Shown here: one piece after another, positions 44,822-53,349 of the stretch
How the letters are laid out: every line of letters starts with the position of its first letter
Numbering within the stretch: the first letter of the stretch is position 1
Source: Pseudoduganella dura
GTDB lineage: Bacteria; Pseudomonadota; Gammaproteobacteria; Burkholderiales; Burkholderiaceae_D
Reading direction: 5' to 3'
NCBI RefSeq assembly: GCF_009727155.1
Contig: NZ_WNWM01000002.1
Span: 4,030,001-4,094,000 of the forward strand
DNA length: 64,000 nt
Notes under the pieces: model-generated
Databases searched by the model: none
The model's input: the letters and a program-made list of their open reading frames with translations, nothing else
What the model was told of the DNA's origin: nothing
Position numbers and translations under genes: made by a program

Positions 44822-45919
44822 ATGTTTTCTTTCCTTGTGAGTTTTGTCGCTTCAGCCTTGCTGACCTTATTGGTCATCAAGGAGTCGCGGCTGCACGGGC
44901 CCGCGCTGGACGCCGATTTCAACGGCGTGCAGAAAGTGCATGCGCACAGCGTTGCCCGGATCGGCGGGCTGTCGATCTTTCTGGCCGTGGCACTGTCGGC
45001 CTGTATTTCCGTATGGCGCGTGCCGGCGCTGACAACATGGATGCTGTCGCTGATGGCGTGCAGCGCGTGCGCATTCGTCGGCGGCATTGTCGAGGATTAC
45101 ACCGGACGGGTATCGGCTTCCCGGCGCCTGGTACTGACGATGGTCGCGGCATTGCTCGGCTATTATCTGCTCGATGCCCGGATCGACCGCATCGACTGGA
45201 TCGATGCGGTCTGGTCATTGCCATATATCTGGCTGACATTGCCCCTGACCGTATTATCGGTGGCCGGTATTGCCAACGCCGTCAATATCATCGACGGATT
45301 TAACGGCTTGGCTAGTGTTGTCACGATATGCATGCTGCTTTCCCTCGGTTATGTAGCATTGCAGGTGAATGATATGTTCGTGCTGGTCGCGGCGCTGATG
45401 GTGGCCGGCGCTACCGCGGGCTTCCTGATCTGGAATTATCCGGTCGGCCTGATATTCCTCGGCGATGGCGGCGCCTACTTTATCGGCTTCATGCTTGGCG
45501 AACTGGCACTATTGCTGGTGATGCGCAATCCGCAAGTATCGACCTGGTATGCGGCATTGCTGCTGATCTACCCGGCATTTGAAACATTGTTTTCCGTGTA
45601 CCGCCGCATGTTCATTCGCGGCAAGTCGCCGGCGATGCCGGACGGTATCCATCTGCACAGCCTCATTTTCCGGCGCGTGGTGCAATGGGCCGTGGGGCAC
45701 AAGGATGCCCGCGCACTGATGCGCCGCAATTCATTGACGTCGCCTTACCTCTGGATGTTTTCACTGATGGCCGTAATACCCGCGACGGTATTCTGGCGCT
45801 ATACGGGCGTGCTGATGCTGTTTTGCCTGCTGTTCATTATCAGCTATGTCTGGTTATATGTGCGGATCGTTCGATTCAAAGCGCCACGCTGGATGATTCG
45901 CCACAAAAAAAACCAGTAA
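44822..45919 (+). CDS. WecA/TagO-type glycosyl-1-phosphate transferase
   Basis: A 365-residue polytopic membrane protein (about 10-11 helices) of the MraY/WecA family, which transfers a sugar-1-phosphate from a UDP-sugar to undecaprenyl phosphate to start O-antigen, capsule or similar glycans. HAHSVARIGGLSIFLAVA is the N-terminal landmark, VNIIDGFNGLA has the catalytic Asp, FLGDGGAYFIGFMLGEL the Mg2+-binding Asp, and DGIHLHSLIFRR the C-terminal HxH loop. The gene is visibly less GC-rich than its neighbours and stands alone, suggesting an acquired or poorly expressed gene. The sugar is unknown. Confidence 0.9.
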   Translation: MFSFLVSFVASALLTLLVIKESRLHGPALDADFNGVQKVHAHSVARIGGLSIFLAVALSACISVWRVPALTTWMLSLMACSACAFVGGIVEDYTGRVSASRRLVLTMVAALLGYYLLDARIDRIDWIDAVWSLPYIWLTLPLTVLSVAGIANAVNIIDGFNGLASVVTICMLLSLGYVALQVNDMFVLVAALMVAGATAGFLIWNYPVGLIFLGDGGAYFIGFMLGELALLLVMRNPQVSTWYAALLLIYPAFETLFSVYRRMFIRGKSPAMPDGIHLHSLIFRRVVQWAVGHKDARALMRRNSLTSPYLWMFSLMAVIPATVFWRYTGVLMLFCLLFIISYVWLYVRIVRFKAPRWMIRHKKNQ

Positions 45920-45985
45920 TTTTCGAACTTGGTGTATATTTCGCACAGAAACAAGCTCCCTTACATTCTCATGAAGGAATAGACA

Positions 45986-46294
45986 ATGGATCTGTCGAAT
46001 CTGTCGGCGTCGGAATTACGCAATCTGCAGGAACAACTGAAGCGCGAGCTGAAAAAACGCGAATCGCAGGACTTGCAGCAGGCAAAGGACGAGATTTTCG
46101 CAATTGCCCAGCGCGTGGGCTTGCCTTTGAAAGACCTGATCGCCACCAATTCACGCGGCAAAGGCGGCACCGTGGCTGCCCGCTTCCGCAATCCGGGCGA
46201 CGCCGGCCAGCAATGGACCGGCCGCGGCCGCCAGCCGAAATGGGTGAAGGACTGGGTCGATTCCGGCAAGTCGATCGACGACCTGCGTATTTAA
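45986..46294 (+). CDS. H-NS family nucleoid protein
   Basis: A 102-residue H-NS-like protein. The N-terminal half (residues 1-45) is a charged coiled coil (LRNLQEQLKRELKKRESQDL) for oligomerisation. The C-terminal DNA-binding part, FRNPGDAGQQWTGRGRQPKW (residues 67-86), is the betaproteobacterial form of the AT-hook-like core motif. Such proteins silence AT-rich, often acquired DNA. It follows the AT-richer WecA-type gene, and the 66-base gap has a TATATT-like element. It may be one of several paralogues in the genome. Confidence 0.95.
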   Translation: MDLSNLSASELRNLQEQLKRELKKRESQDLQQAKDEIFAIAQRVGLPLKDLIATNSRGKGGTVAARFRNPGDAGQQWTGRGRQPKWVKDWVDSGKSIDDLRI

Positions 46295-46640
46295 ACAGGA
46301 CCTCGATAACCTGTTGCGCAACGCCAGCCGCCGGTCTGCGGTATTCCGTAGCGGCGGAACGGCTGTATCAAGCGGCCGTGCCAAAGTACGGTTCCGGTCC
46401 TCAGTGAGGTCTGACATTGCTCGGTACGGCTTCTCGAGGCATCGAGGCACCACGTCAAAAGCAAGGGCCTGGCGAGCGCGAAAACCGGCGCGAGAACAGG
46501 CTGTTGTAAACGGCCAGAGCGCGTGATCCGATGGTGCGGGGCAGCAGGGACACTTGCCTGCCGCCCGCATCGCACTTACTATACCGGTTGTTTCCATTTT
46601 ACAAAGCCGGCTGCCCACTCAGCCCGGGCTCCCGACATTC
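46295..46640. other. Intergenic region between H-NS and the phosphomannomutase gene
   Basis: 346 bases without a supported gene. GCCGTGCC (46375-46382) can pair with GGTACGGC (46423-46430), enclosing an inner CCTC-AGT-GAGG hairpin (46399-46409), so a structured RNA of about 55 bases is possible. A weak hairpin follows the H-NS stop codon (46294-46315). No T-run is seen, and the promoter of manB should be in the right part. Confidence 0.35.
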
Positions 46641-48023
46641 ATGGTCTCCCTCTCGAAATCCATCTTCAAAGCGTACGACATCCGCGGCATCATCGATAAC
46701 ACCCTCGACGAAGGCGTAGCCCGCCAGATCGGCCACGCCTTCGGCGCGGCCGCGCTGGCCAAGGGCGAGCGCAGTGTCGTGATCGGCCGCGACGGCCGCC
46801 TGTCCGGTCCGGCACTGGCGGCCGCGCTGGCCGAAGGCCTGCGGGCCGCCGGCGCCGACGTCATCGACCTGGGCGTGGTCGCCACGCCAATGGTCTACTT
46901 CGGCACCAATGTGCTGGAAACAAAGTCCGGCATCATGGTCACCGGCAGCCACAACCCGCCCGACTACAACGGTTTCAAGATGGTGCTGGCCGGCGAAGCG
47001 ATCTACGGCGACGCGATCACGGGCCTGTACGACCACATCGCCAGCGGCACCCTGGAGGCGGCCGCGCAGCCGGGCGGCTACCGCACGCACGATATCCGCG
47101 CCGCCTACCTGGAACGCATCATCGGCGACGTGAAGATCGCGCGGCCGATCAAGATCGCCGTCGACTGCGGCAACGGCGTGGCCGGCGCGTTCGCGGGCGA
47201 CCTGTATCGCGGCATGGGCTGCGAAGTGATCGAGCTGTTCTGCGAAGTGGACGGCAATTTCCCGAACCACCACCCGGACCCGGCGCACCCGGAAAACCTG
47301 CAGGATCTGATCCGCGCGCTGCAGGAGAGCGATGCCGAAATCGGCCTGGCCTTCGACGGCGACGGCGACCGCCTGGGGCTCGTCACCAAGGACGGCCAGA
47401 TCATCTATCCGGACCGCCAGATGATGCTGTTCGCGGCCGACGTGCTGTCGCGCGTGCCGGGCGAGCAGATCCTGTACGACGTGAAGTGCACGCGCCACCT
47501 GGCGCCGTACATCGAGAAATCGGGCGGCAAGCCGCTGATGTACAAGACCGGCCACTCGCTGGTGAAGGCCAAGCTGAAGGAAACCGGCGCCCCGCTGGGC
47601 GGCGAAATGAGCGGCCACATCTTCTTCAAGGAACGCTGGTACGGCTTCGACGACGGCCTGTACGCCGGCGCGCGCATGCTGGAAATCCTCACGAAGGAAC
47701 AGGATCCGTCCGCGCTGCTGAACGCGCTGCCGCAGTCCGACAGCACGCCGGAACTGCACCTGCACCTGCAGGAAGGCGAAAACTTCGCGCTGATGGACAA
47801 GCTGCGCGCGGACGCGACCTTCCCCGGCAATGAACGCATCATCACGATCGACGGCCTGCGTGTCGAGTATGCCGACGGCTTCGGCCTGGCGCGTTCGTCC
47901 AACACCACGCCGGTGATCGTGATGCGCTTCGAAGCCGAATCGCCGGAAGCGCTGGCTCGCATCCAGGGCCAGTTCCGCGACGTGATCCTGACGGCGAAGC
48001 CGGACGCGCAACTGCCGTTCTGA
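46641..48023 (+). CDS. Phosphomannomutase/phosphoglucomutase
   Basis: A 460-residue alpha-D-phosphohexomutase of the AlgC/ManB type that interconverts mannose- or glucose-6-phosphate and the 1-phosphates, feeding GDP-mannose, LPS and capsule precursors. IFKAYDIRGIIDNTL is the N-terminal signature, VTGSHNPPDYNGFKM carries the phosphoserine, AFDGDGDRLGLV the Mg2+ site, and GGEMSGHIFFKERW the sugar-binding loop. I chose the ATG at 46641, which gives the family length; a longer frame upstream has no similarity. The start of an LPS-core run with waaC and waaA. Confidence 0.94.
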   Translation: MVSLSKSIFKAYDIRGIIDNTLDEGVARQIGHAFGAAALAKGERSVVIGRDGRLSGPALAAALAEGLRAAGADVIDLGVVATPMVYFGTNVLETKSGIMVTGSHNPPDYNGFKMVLAGEAIYGDAITGLYDHIASGTLEAAAQPGGYRTHDIRAAYLERIIGDVKIARPIKIAVDCGNGVAGAFAGDLYRGMGCEVIELFCEVDGNFPNHHPDPAHPENLQDLIRALQESDAEIGLAFDGDGDRLGLVTKDGQIIYPDRQMMLFAADVLSRVPGEQILYDVKCTRHLAPYIEKSGGKPLMYKTGHSLVKAKLKETGAPLGGEMSGHIFFKERWYGFDDGLYAGARMLEILTKEQDPSALLNALPQSDSTPELHLHLQEGENFALMDKLRADATFPGNERIITIDGLRVEYADGFGLARSSNTTPVIVMRFEAESPEALARIQGQFRDVILTAKPDAQLPF

Positions 48024-48035
48024 TCCGCCTGTCAG

Positions 48036-49025
48036 ATGAACATCCTGCTGGTGCGCGTCTCCTCGCTGGGAGACGTGCTGCACAACATGCCCATCGTGGC
48101 GGACATCCGCCGCCACTTTCCCGGTGCGAACATCGACTGGGTGGTGGAAGAGGGGTATGTCAGCCTCGTGCGTCTCAATCCCGAAGTGCGCAACATCATT
48201 CCGTTCGCGCTGCGGCGCTGGCGCAAGAACCTCGGCGACAAGGCGGTACGCGCCGAGGTCAAGGCGTTCTTCCGCCGCGTGCGCGAGGTCGAGTACGACT
48301 ACGTGTTCGACACGCAGGGCCTGCTCAAGACCGGCGTCATCATGGGCGCCGCCCGCGTCAGGAAGGGACGTAAAGGCGAAGGCGGGCAGAAAGTAGGCCT
48401 GGCGAACGGCAGCGAAGGCTCCGGCTACGAAGGCATCTCGCGCATTTTTCATACGAAAAGCATTCCGCTCGATCCGCGCACGCACGCGGTGGCGCGCGGC
48501 CGCCTCGTCGTCGGCGCCGCGCTGGGCTATGCGGTGGACACGCCGGCCGATTTCGGGCTGCCCGAAATAGCGGTCGACGAACCGCGGCCGGACTGGCTGC
48601 CGCCCGGCCCCTATGCGGTGTATTTCCATGGCACCGCGCGCGACGCAAAGAAGTGGGCGCCGGCCAACTGGATCGCATTGGGCCGTGAACTGGCGCCGAT
48701 GACGATCCTGCTGCCGTGGGGCTCGCCGAAAGAAAAAGCGGAAGCCGAAGCGCTGGCCGCCGCGATGCCGAACGCGCGTGTCCTGCCGAAGCTGTCGATG
48801 GCGGACGCGGTGATGCTGGCACGCCGCGCCGCGCTCGCGGTAGGCGTCGACACGGGCCTGACCCACATCGCCGCGGCATTCAGCCGGCCGGTCGTGGAGA
48901 TCTACTGCGATTCGCCGCGCTGGAAAACGGAAGGCAACTGGTCGCCGAAGATCATCAACCTGGGCGACCGGGGCAATCCGCCGTCCGTGGCCGACGTGGC
49001 GGCGGCCGCCAGGAGCCTGCTGTGA
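48036..49025 (+). CDS. waaC: Lipopolysaccharide heptosyltransferase I
   Basis: A 329-residue GT9 glycosyltransferase that adds the first heptose to Kdo2-lipid A at the inner face of the inner membrane. MNILLVRVSSLGDVLHNMPI is the classic start, VFDTQGLLKTGVIM and FHGTARDAKKWAP follow, and VGVDTGLTHIAAAF is the ADP-heptose-binding motif. A basic, Gly-rich insertion near residue 108 (RKGRKGEGGQ) is unusual. It starts 12 bases after the phosphomannomutase gene. GmhB, which helps make ADP-heptose, is encoded at 52783. Confidence 0.94.
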   Translation: MNILLVRVSSLGDVLHNMPIVADIRRHFPGANIDWVVEEGYVSLVRLNPEVRNIIPFALRRWRKNLGDKAVRAEVKAFFRRVREVEYDYVFDTQGLLKTGVIMGAARVRKGRKGEGGQKVGLANGSEGSGYEGISRIFHTKSIPLDPRTHAVARGRLVVGAALGYAVDTPADFGLPEIAVDEPRPDWLPPGPYAVYFHGTARDAKKWAPANWIALGRELAPMTILLPWGSPKEKAEAEALAAAMPNARVLPKLSMADAVMLARRAALAVGVDTGLTHIAAAFSRPVVEIYCDSPRWKTEGNWSPKIINLGDRGNPPSVADVAAAARSLL

Positions 49026-49035
49026 TGGTGCCTGC

Positions 49036-50334
49036 TTGAGCCGGTTTCTTTATACATTGATGTGGCGCCTGGCGCTGCCGCTGGTGCTCGCGCGCCTGTG
49101 GTGGCGCGGGCGGCAGGAACCGGGATACCGGCAATTCTGGAACGAGCGCCTGGGCATCTATGGGCGCCGGGCCGCCAACGACGAGCCGCTGACGATCTGG
49201 GTGCACGCCGTCTCCGTCGGCGAGACGCGCGCCGCCGAGCCGCTGGTGGAGGCGCTGCTCAAGCGCCATCCCCGCGGTCGCATCCTGCTCACGCACATGA
49301 CACCGACCGGCCGTGCCACCGGCAAGAGCCTGTTCGGCAAGCATGGCGCGCGGGTCGTGCAATCCTACCTGCCGTATGACCTGCCGGCACTGGTGCAGCG
49401 CTTCATCGCCCATTTCGAGCCGCGCATCTGCATCCTGATGGAAACCGAGGTATGGCCGAACCTGATCGCGGGCTGCAAGCGGCGCAACGTGCCGGTGGTG
49501 CTCGCCAATGCGCGGTTGTCCGAACGGTCGCTGCGCAAGGCGCGCAAGCTGGGCCGGCTGATGGCCGACGCTGCGCGCGGCATTTCGCTGGTGGCCGCGC
49601 AGACCGAAGACGATGCCGCCCGCGTGCGTGCGCTCGGCGTGGCCAACGTGGCCGTCACCGGCAGCATCAAGTTCGACGTGGTGGTGTCGCCGGCCGCGCT
49701 GGCCACGGGCACGCAGCTGAAAAACCAGTTCGGGGCAGGGGGCATGCCCGCCCGTCCCGTGCTGCTGTGCGCCAGCACGCGCGAGGGTGAAGAAGAACCG
49801 ATCCTCGATGCGTTCGGCACCGCGAACCTGCCCGGGAACACGCTGCTGCTGCTGGTGCCGCGCCATCCGCAGCGCTTCGATGCCGTCGAGGCGATGGTGC
49901 GCGAACGGGGCCTCGCCGTGCAGCGGCGCTCGGCGCTGGCGCAACCCGGGGCCCGCGTCGATGCGGCAACGCGCGTCGTGCTCGGTGATTCGATGGGAGA
50001 AATGTTCGCCTACTATGCCAGCTGCGACATCGCCTTCATCGGCGGCAGCCTGCAGCCGCTGGGGGGCCAGAACCTGATCGAGGCGGCGGCACTGGGCAAG
50101 CCGGTATTGATCGGCCAGCATACCTTCAATTTCGCGCAGGTGACCGAGGATGCCGTCGCCGCCGGCGGCGCATTGCGCATCGCCGATGCCGGCGACCTGA
50201 TGGCGCACGCGGCCCGGCTGCTGGACGACGACGCCGCCCGCGCCGCGATGGGCCAGGCCGGCCTGGCGTTCGCCAACCGGCATCGTGGCGCCACCGCGCG
50301 CACGCTCGAATTGCTGCCGCCGCTGGCGGAATAA
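49036..50334 (+). CDS. waaA: 3-deoxy-D-manno-octulosonic acid transferase
   Basis: A 432-residue GT30 Kdo transferase that attaches Kdo to lipid IVA. The N-terminal helix anchors it to the inner membrane. IWVHAVSVGETRAAEPLV is the GT30 hallmark, then TEVWPNLI, VTGSIKFD, and the C-terminal FIGGSLQPLGGQNLIEAAAL. The start is TTG at 49036 (10 bases after waaC); an ATG eight codons later (MWRLALP) is an alternative. It ends the plus-strand LPS run and converges with the RcnB-like gene, with a long palindrome between them. Confidence 0.95.
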   Translation: MSRFLYTLMWRLALPLVLARLWWRGRQEPGYRQFWNERLGIYGRRAANDEPLTIWVHAVSVGETRAAEPLVEALLKRHPRGRILLTHMTPTGRATGKSLFGKHGARVVQSYLPYDLPALVQRFIAHFEPRICILMETEVWPNLIAGCKRRNVPVVLANARLSERSLRKARKLGRLMADAARGISLVAAQTEDDAARVRALGVANVAVTGSIKFDVVVSPAALATGTQLKNQFGAGGMPARPVLLCASTREGEEEPILDAFGTANLPGNTLLLLVPRHPQRFDAVEAMVRERGLAVQRRSALAQPGARVDAATRVVLGDSMGEMFAYYASCDIAFIGGSLQPLGGQNLIEAAALGKPVLIGQHTFNFAQVTEDAVAAGGALRIADAGDLMAHAARLLDDDAARAAMGQAGLAFANRHRGATARTLELLPPLAE

Positions 50335-50351
50335 ATCACCTAGAGCTCAGC

Positions 50352-50452
50352 CCGTGTCCACCCTGGGGTCAACCCCGAAATCGGACACGATCTCATCCAT
50401 ATTAATGTCGAGTTCGTGTCCAGAAACGGGGTTGACCCCGAGGTGGACACGG
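50352..50452. repeat. Long nested inverted repeat between waaA and the RcnB-like gene (copy C)
   Basis: A 26-base left arm (50352-50377, beginning CCGTGTCCACC and containing GGGGTCAACCCCG) is complementary to 50427-50452 with two mismatches. Inside, GGACACGA (50383-50390) and TCGTGTCC (50414-50421) form a second perfect pair. The GTGTCC/GGACAC words recall copies A, B and D. It sits between two converging genes 137 bases apart and could be a bidirectional transcription stop or a mobile repeat. Confidence 0.8.
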
Positions 50453-50471
50453 CCTCGGCCATGACGGATGT

Positions 50472-50933
50472 TCAATTCCCCAGGATGATGCTGGCGATGA
50501 CCCCCGTGGCGATCGCGGTCAGCACATAATCGTTGCCGGTCTGCACCCAGTGGTGGCCGCGCGGCGGGGCGGAGAGGCGATGGGCGCGCCAGTTGTCGAC
50601 CACGTACTGGCGGTTGCGATACTCGCTCGGCAGCCGGGCGCCCTTGCGCAGGTCGTGGCGCGGGCCGGCGCCGCGGTTGCGGTCGCCCCGGCCATCCTGC
50701 CGATAGTTGTAGCGGTCGTTGCGGCGGCCGTCGGCGTAGCGGTCGGGGCCGCGGTCGTCGCGGCGATCCGCGTCGTCGCGGCGATCGGAGCGGTCGCGCT
50801 GCTCGTAGCGGTCATTGCGGTCGCGGTCGCCGCGGTTATTGTCGTGACTATCGTGACGGTTCTGGGCCAGCGCGGCGGTGCCCGCGGCGAGCGTGGCCGC
50901 GAGCAGGGCGATCTTGATGAAACGTGTGTGCAT
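50472..50933 (-). CDS. RcnB-like periplasmic protein
   Basis: A 153-residue exported protein. Residues 1-23 are a signal peptide (ALLAATLAAGTAALA) with cleavage before QN. The mature N-terminal half is a low-complexity run of Arg, Asp, Asn and Tyr (DRYEQRDRSDRRDDADRRDD type). The C-terminus (YRNRQYVVDNWRAHRLSAPP, RGHHWVQTGNDYVL) is the RcnB fold, a family linked in E. coli to periplasmic nickel/cobalt homeostasis. The start at 50933 has AGGAG seven bases upstream. The function here is inferred from the domain only. Confidence 0.88.
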   Translation of the reverse strand: MHTRFIKIALLAATLAAGTAALAQNRHDSHDNNRGDRDRNDRYEQRDRSDRRDDADRRDDRGPDRYADGRRNDRYNYRQDGRGDRNRGAGPRHDLRKGARLPSEYRNRQYVVDNWRAHRLSAPPRGHHWVQTGNDYVLTAIATGVIASIILGN

Positions 50934-51026
50934 GGCGTACTCCTGTAAGCGCCGGACGGGCCGGCATGGAAGGAGTATCGCCCTCGCCGGCGCGCACGTC
51001 TGTGCGCGCGCCAACGCCTGGCGGAA

Positions 51027-52061
51027 TCAGGAAAACAGCAACGGCAGCTCCTGCGAGCGGCGCCGCAGCAACTGTTTCGCTTCCTCGTATTGCGGATAGA
51101 CGCGGCCCACGTGGGCCCAGAAGCGCGGGCTGTGGTTCATCTCGAGGATGTGCGCCAGCTCGTGCGCCACCACGTAGTCGATCAGCGGCAGCGAGAAGAA
51201 CATCAGTTTCCAGTTCAGCCGGATCGCGCGGCCCACCGTGCACGAGCCCCAGCGCGAATCGGCCGACGAGATCGACAGCGATGCGTACTGCACGCCCACG
51301 CGCGGCGCGAACAGGTCGAGCCGCTGCGCGAACAGGCCTTCGGCCTGCTGCTTGTACCAGTTCTTCACGCGTTCCCTGACCAGCAGCTCGGTAGCGCCCT
51401 GTACGAGCCCCAGCGACAGTTCATTGGTGGCCGGGTCGAATGTGGTGCGGTTGCGCGGCGCCACGTACATGCGCAGCGTGATGTCGCCGCCCAGGTAAGG
51501 CAGTGTCGCGCCATCCTTCCATTCCACCGGCGGCTTCTCGAGACGCGCGGCGCGCCGCTGGCGGCGGTCGTCCAGCTTCGACAGGATCCAGTTCTGCTTG
51601 GCGCGGATCGCGTTCTCGATGTCGGCCAGCGTGCAGCGCTTCGGCGCCGTCACGCGCAGGCCTTCGTCGTCGACCATGAAGCCGATCGAGCGGCGGGTGG
51701 ACCTGCGCAGCGTGTATTCGAGGATGAAGCTGCCCACCAGGACCTGGCGGCGGTCCAGGCCATCGACCGGTGGCGTGACCGGGGAGGGATCGGGACGGCG
51801 CAGCGGCACCGGCGGGCGCAGGAGATTCACGGTGGCCGGAGCCGGCACCGGGAACGAGGATGCGGGAAACGGTAATGGGGGAGGGGGAAAATCCGCCGGC
51901 GCCGCGTCGTGGCTGGCGCCGCCGGCGAAAAGATCGAGTTGAAGGTCGGCCTGGGCGGCACCTTCGCCGCCGCTGTCGTTCCTCTCGCTGGCCTGGGTGC
52001 GTGTCTCTAGCCAGCGCTGTAGGCGTGGGGCGAAATGACGCGCATTTCTGATTCTATCCAC
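51027..52061 (-). CDS. YgjP-type zinc metallopeptidase
   Basis: A protein of about 344 residues if it starts at GTG 52061. The C-terminal 240 residues are the YgjP/M48-like domain: RRSTRRSIGFMVDDEGLRVT opens it, and VAHELAHILEMNHSPRFW gives the HExxH zinc site plus the third His. The N-terminal part is a Pro/Ala-rich linker with an LQLDLFAGG segment. The start is uncertain: no ATG occurs in the linker, the chosen GTG overlaps the upstream acyltransferase gene by 55 bases, and a different non-ATG start is possible. Substrate unknown. Confidence 0.75.
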   Translation of the reverse strand: MDRIRNARHFAPRLQRWLETRTQASERNDSGGEGAAQADLQLDLFAGGASHDAAPADFPPPPLPFPASSFPVPAPATVNLLRPPVPLRRPDPSPVTPPVDGLDRRQVLVGSFILEYTLRRSTRRSIGFMVDDEGLRVTAPKRCTLADIENAIRAKQNWILSKLDDRRQRRAARLEKPPVEWKDGATLPYLGGDITLRMYVAPRNRTTFDPATNELSLGLVQGATELLVRERVKNWYKQQAEGLFAQRLDLFAPRVGVQYASLSISSADSRWGSCTVGRAIRLNWKLMFFSLPLIDYVVAHELAHILEMNHSPRFWAHVGRVYPQYEEAKQLLRRRSQELPLLFS

Positions 52062-52747
52062 TGTTCCACCTGTTCCATCATGCCGTCGGGGGTCTGTCCT
52101 TCGGACGATATCGGCTTGCCCACCGAAACCGTGATCTTGCCCGGATATTTGATAAACGAATTCTTTGGCCAGCACTCGCCGGAATTCACCGCGATCGGCA
52201 CCACGGGTACGCCGGTATCGATCGCAAGGCGCGTGCCGCCGCTCTTGTACTTGCCCGCCTGGCCCACCGGGATGCGCGTGCCTTCCGGGAACATGATAAT
52301 CCATTGGCCGTCTTTCAGGCGACGCTTTCCATGTGCGACCACCATCCGGAACGCATTCTTGCCCTGCTTGCGATCGATCGGGATCATGCGCAGCAGCGCG
52401 ATGCCCCAGCCGAAGAACGGGATGTACAGGATCTCCTTCTTGAACACGAAGACCAGGGGGCGCGGCAGGTTCGCCAGCAGGAAGATCGTTTCCCATGCCG
52501 ACTGGTGTTTCGACAGCACGATGGCCGGACTGTCGGGGAAGTTCTCGTAGCCCTTGAATTCGTAGCGGATGCCGCAGACGACCTTCGCCAGCCAGATCAC
52601 GAACACGTTCCAGCGCGACGTGACGTAGTAGCGCTTGTTGTAAGGCAGCGGCGCCGCCAGCATGCAGACGAACGACCAGATCACCGTGGCGATGGCCATC
52701 ACCACGGTAAACACGAGGGAACGCAGGAACAGGAAGGCTTTACGCAA
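52007..52747 (-). CDS. 1-acyl-sn-glycerol-3-phosphate acyltransferase (PlsC family, HX4E form)
   Basis: A 246-residue acyltransferase with an N-terminal membrane helix (residues 5-35). The acceptor/catalytic motif is SKHQSAWETIF, with Glu in place of the usual Asp of HX4D, a variant I associate with Burkholderiales homologues. MFPEGTRIPVGQ is the second motif, and GVPVVPIAVNSG the fourth. It would make phosphatidic acid at the inner membrane. It lies between gmhB and the metallopeptidase gene. Confidence 0.92.
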   Translation of the reverse strand: MRKAFLFLRSLVFTVVMAIATVIWSFVCMLAAPLPYNKRYYVTSRWNVFVIWLAKVVCGIRYEFKGYENFPDSPAIVLSKHQSAWETIFLLANLPRPLVFVFKKEILYIPFFGWGIALLRMIPIDRKQGKNAFRMVVAHGKRRLKDGQWIIMFPEGTRIPVGQAGKYKSGGTRLAIDTGVPVVPIAVNSGECWPKNSFIKYPGKITVSVGKPISSEGQTPDGMMEQVEQWIESEMRVISPHAYSAG

Positions 52748-52782
52748 CGCGGTACTCCAATGATTTCAGGGCGGTCCAGCTT

Positions 52783-53337
52783 TTACAGCGTGGGGTTTTT
52801 CAGGATGTGCTGCACCGTGGCCGCCAGGTCGGGGAAGGTCAGCGTGCCGGGTGGCAGGCCGCCGGTCACCTCGGTTTTCTCGCCCTTGCCGGTACGGACC
52901 AGGAACGGCACGCAGCCGCTGATGAAGCCCGATTGCAGGTCGCGCAGCGAATCGCCCACCGTGGGCACGCCTTTCAGGCTCACCTGGTAGCGCTTCGAGA
53001 TCTCGGCGAACATGCCGGGCTTCGGCTTGCGGCAATCGCAGTTGTCGGCCGCCGCGTGCGGGCAGAAAAACACCGCGTCGATGTCCGCGCCCACCTGCAG
53101 GGCGAGGCGGTGCATCTTGGCGTGGATCGCGTTCAGCGTGGTGATGTCGAACAGCTGCCGCGCAATGCCCGACTGGTTCGAGGCGATCACCACGCGGTAG
53201 TTCGCCTGGTTCAGCCGGGCGATCGCTTCCAGCGAGCCGGGAATGGGAATCCACTCGTCGGGGGACTTGATAAAGTCCGGCGAATCGTGGTTGATCACGC
53301 CATCCCGGTCCAGGATGATCAGTTTCGGCTGCGGCAT
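52783..53337 (-). CDS. gmhB: D-glycero-beta-D-manno-heptose-1,7-bisphosphate 7-phosphatase
   Basis: A 184-residue HAD-superfamily phosphatase that makes heptose 1-phosphate for ADP-heptose synthesis. LIILDRDGVINHDSPDFI carries the nucleophile Asp10 and acid Asp12, SNQSGIARQLF is HAD motif II, and CDCRKPKPGMF includes two of the zinc-binding Cys residues. VGDSLRDLQSG is motif IV. The length is normal. It is 12 bases downstream of glyS, a common neighbour in betaproteobacteria. Product used by WaaC at 48036. Confidence 0.95.
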   Translation of the reverse strand: MPQPKLIILDRDGVINHDSPDFIKSPDEWIPIPGSLEAIARLNQANYRVVIASNQSGIARQLFDITTLNAIHAKMHRLALQVGADIDAVFFCPHAAADNCDCRKPKPGMFAEISKRYQVSLKGVPTVGDSLRDLQSGFISGCVPFLVRTGKGEKTEVTGGLPPGTLTFPDLAATVQHILKNPTL

Positions 53338-53349
53338 CGATGCAATCCC

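Noticed and set aside
50472..50933. Treating the Arg/Asp-rich stretch of the RcnB-like protein as a CRISPR-like or mobile repeat
   Set aside because: The repeats are short, irregular codon-level runs inside an exported protein with a signal peptide and a recognisable C-terminal domain.
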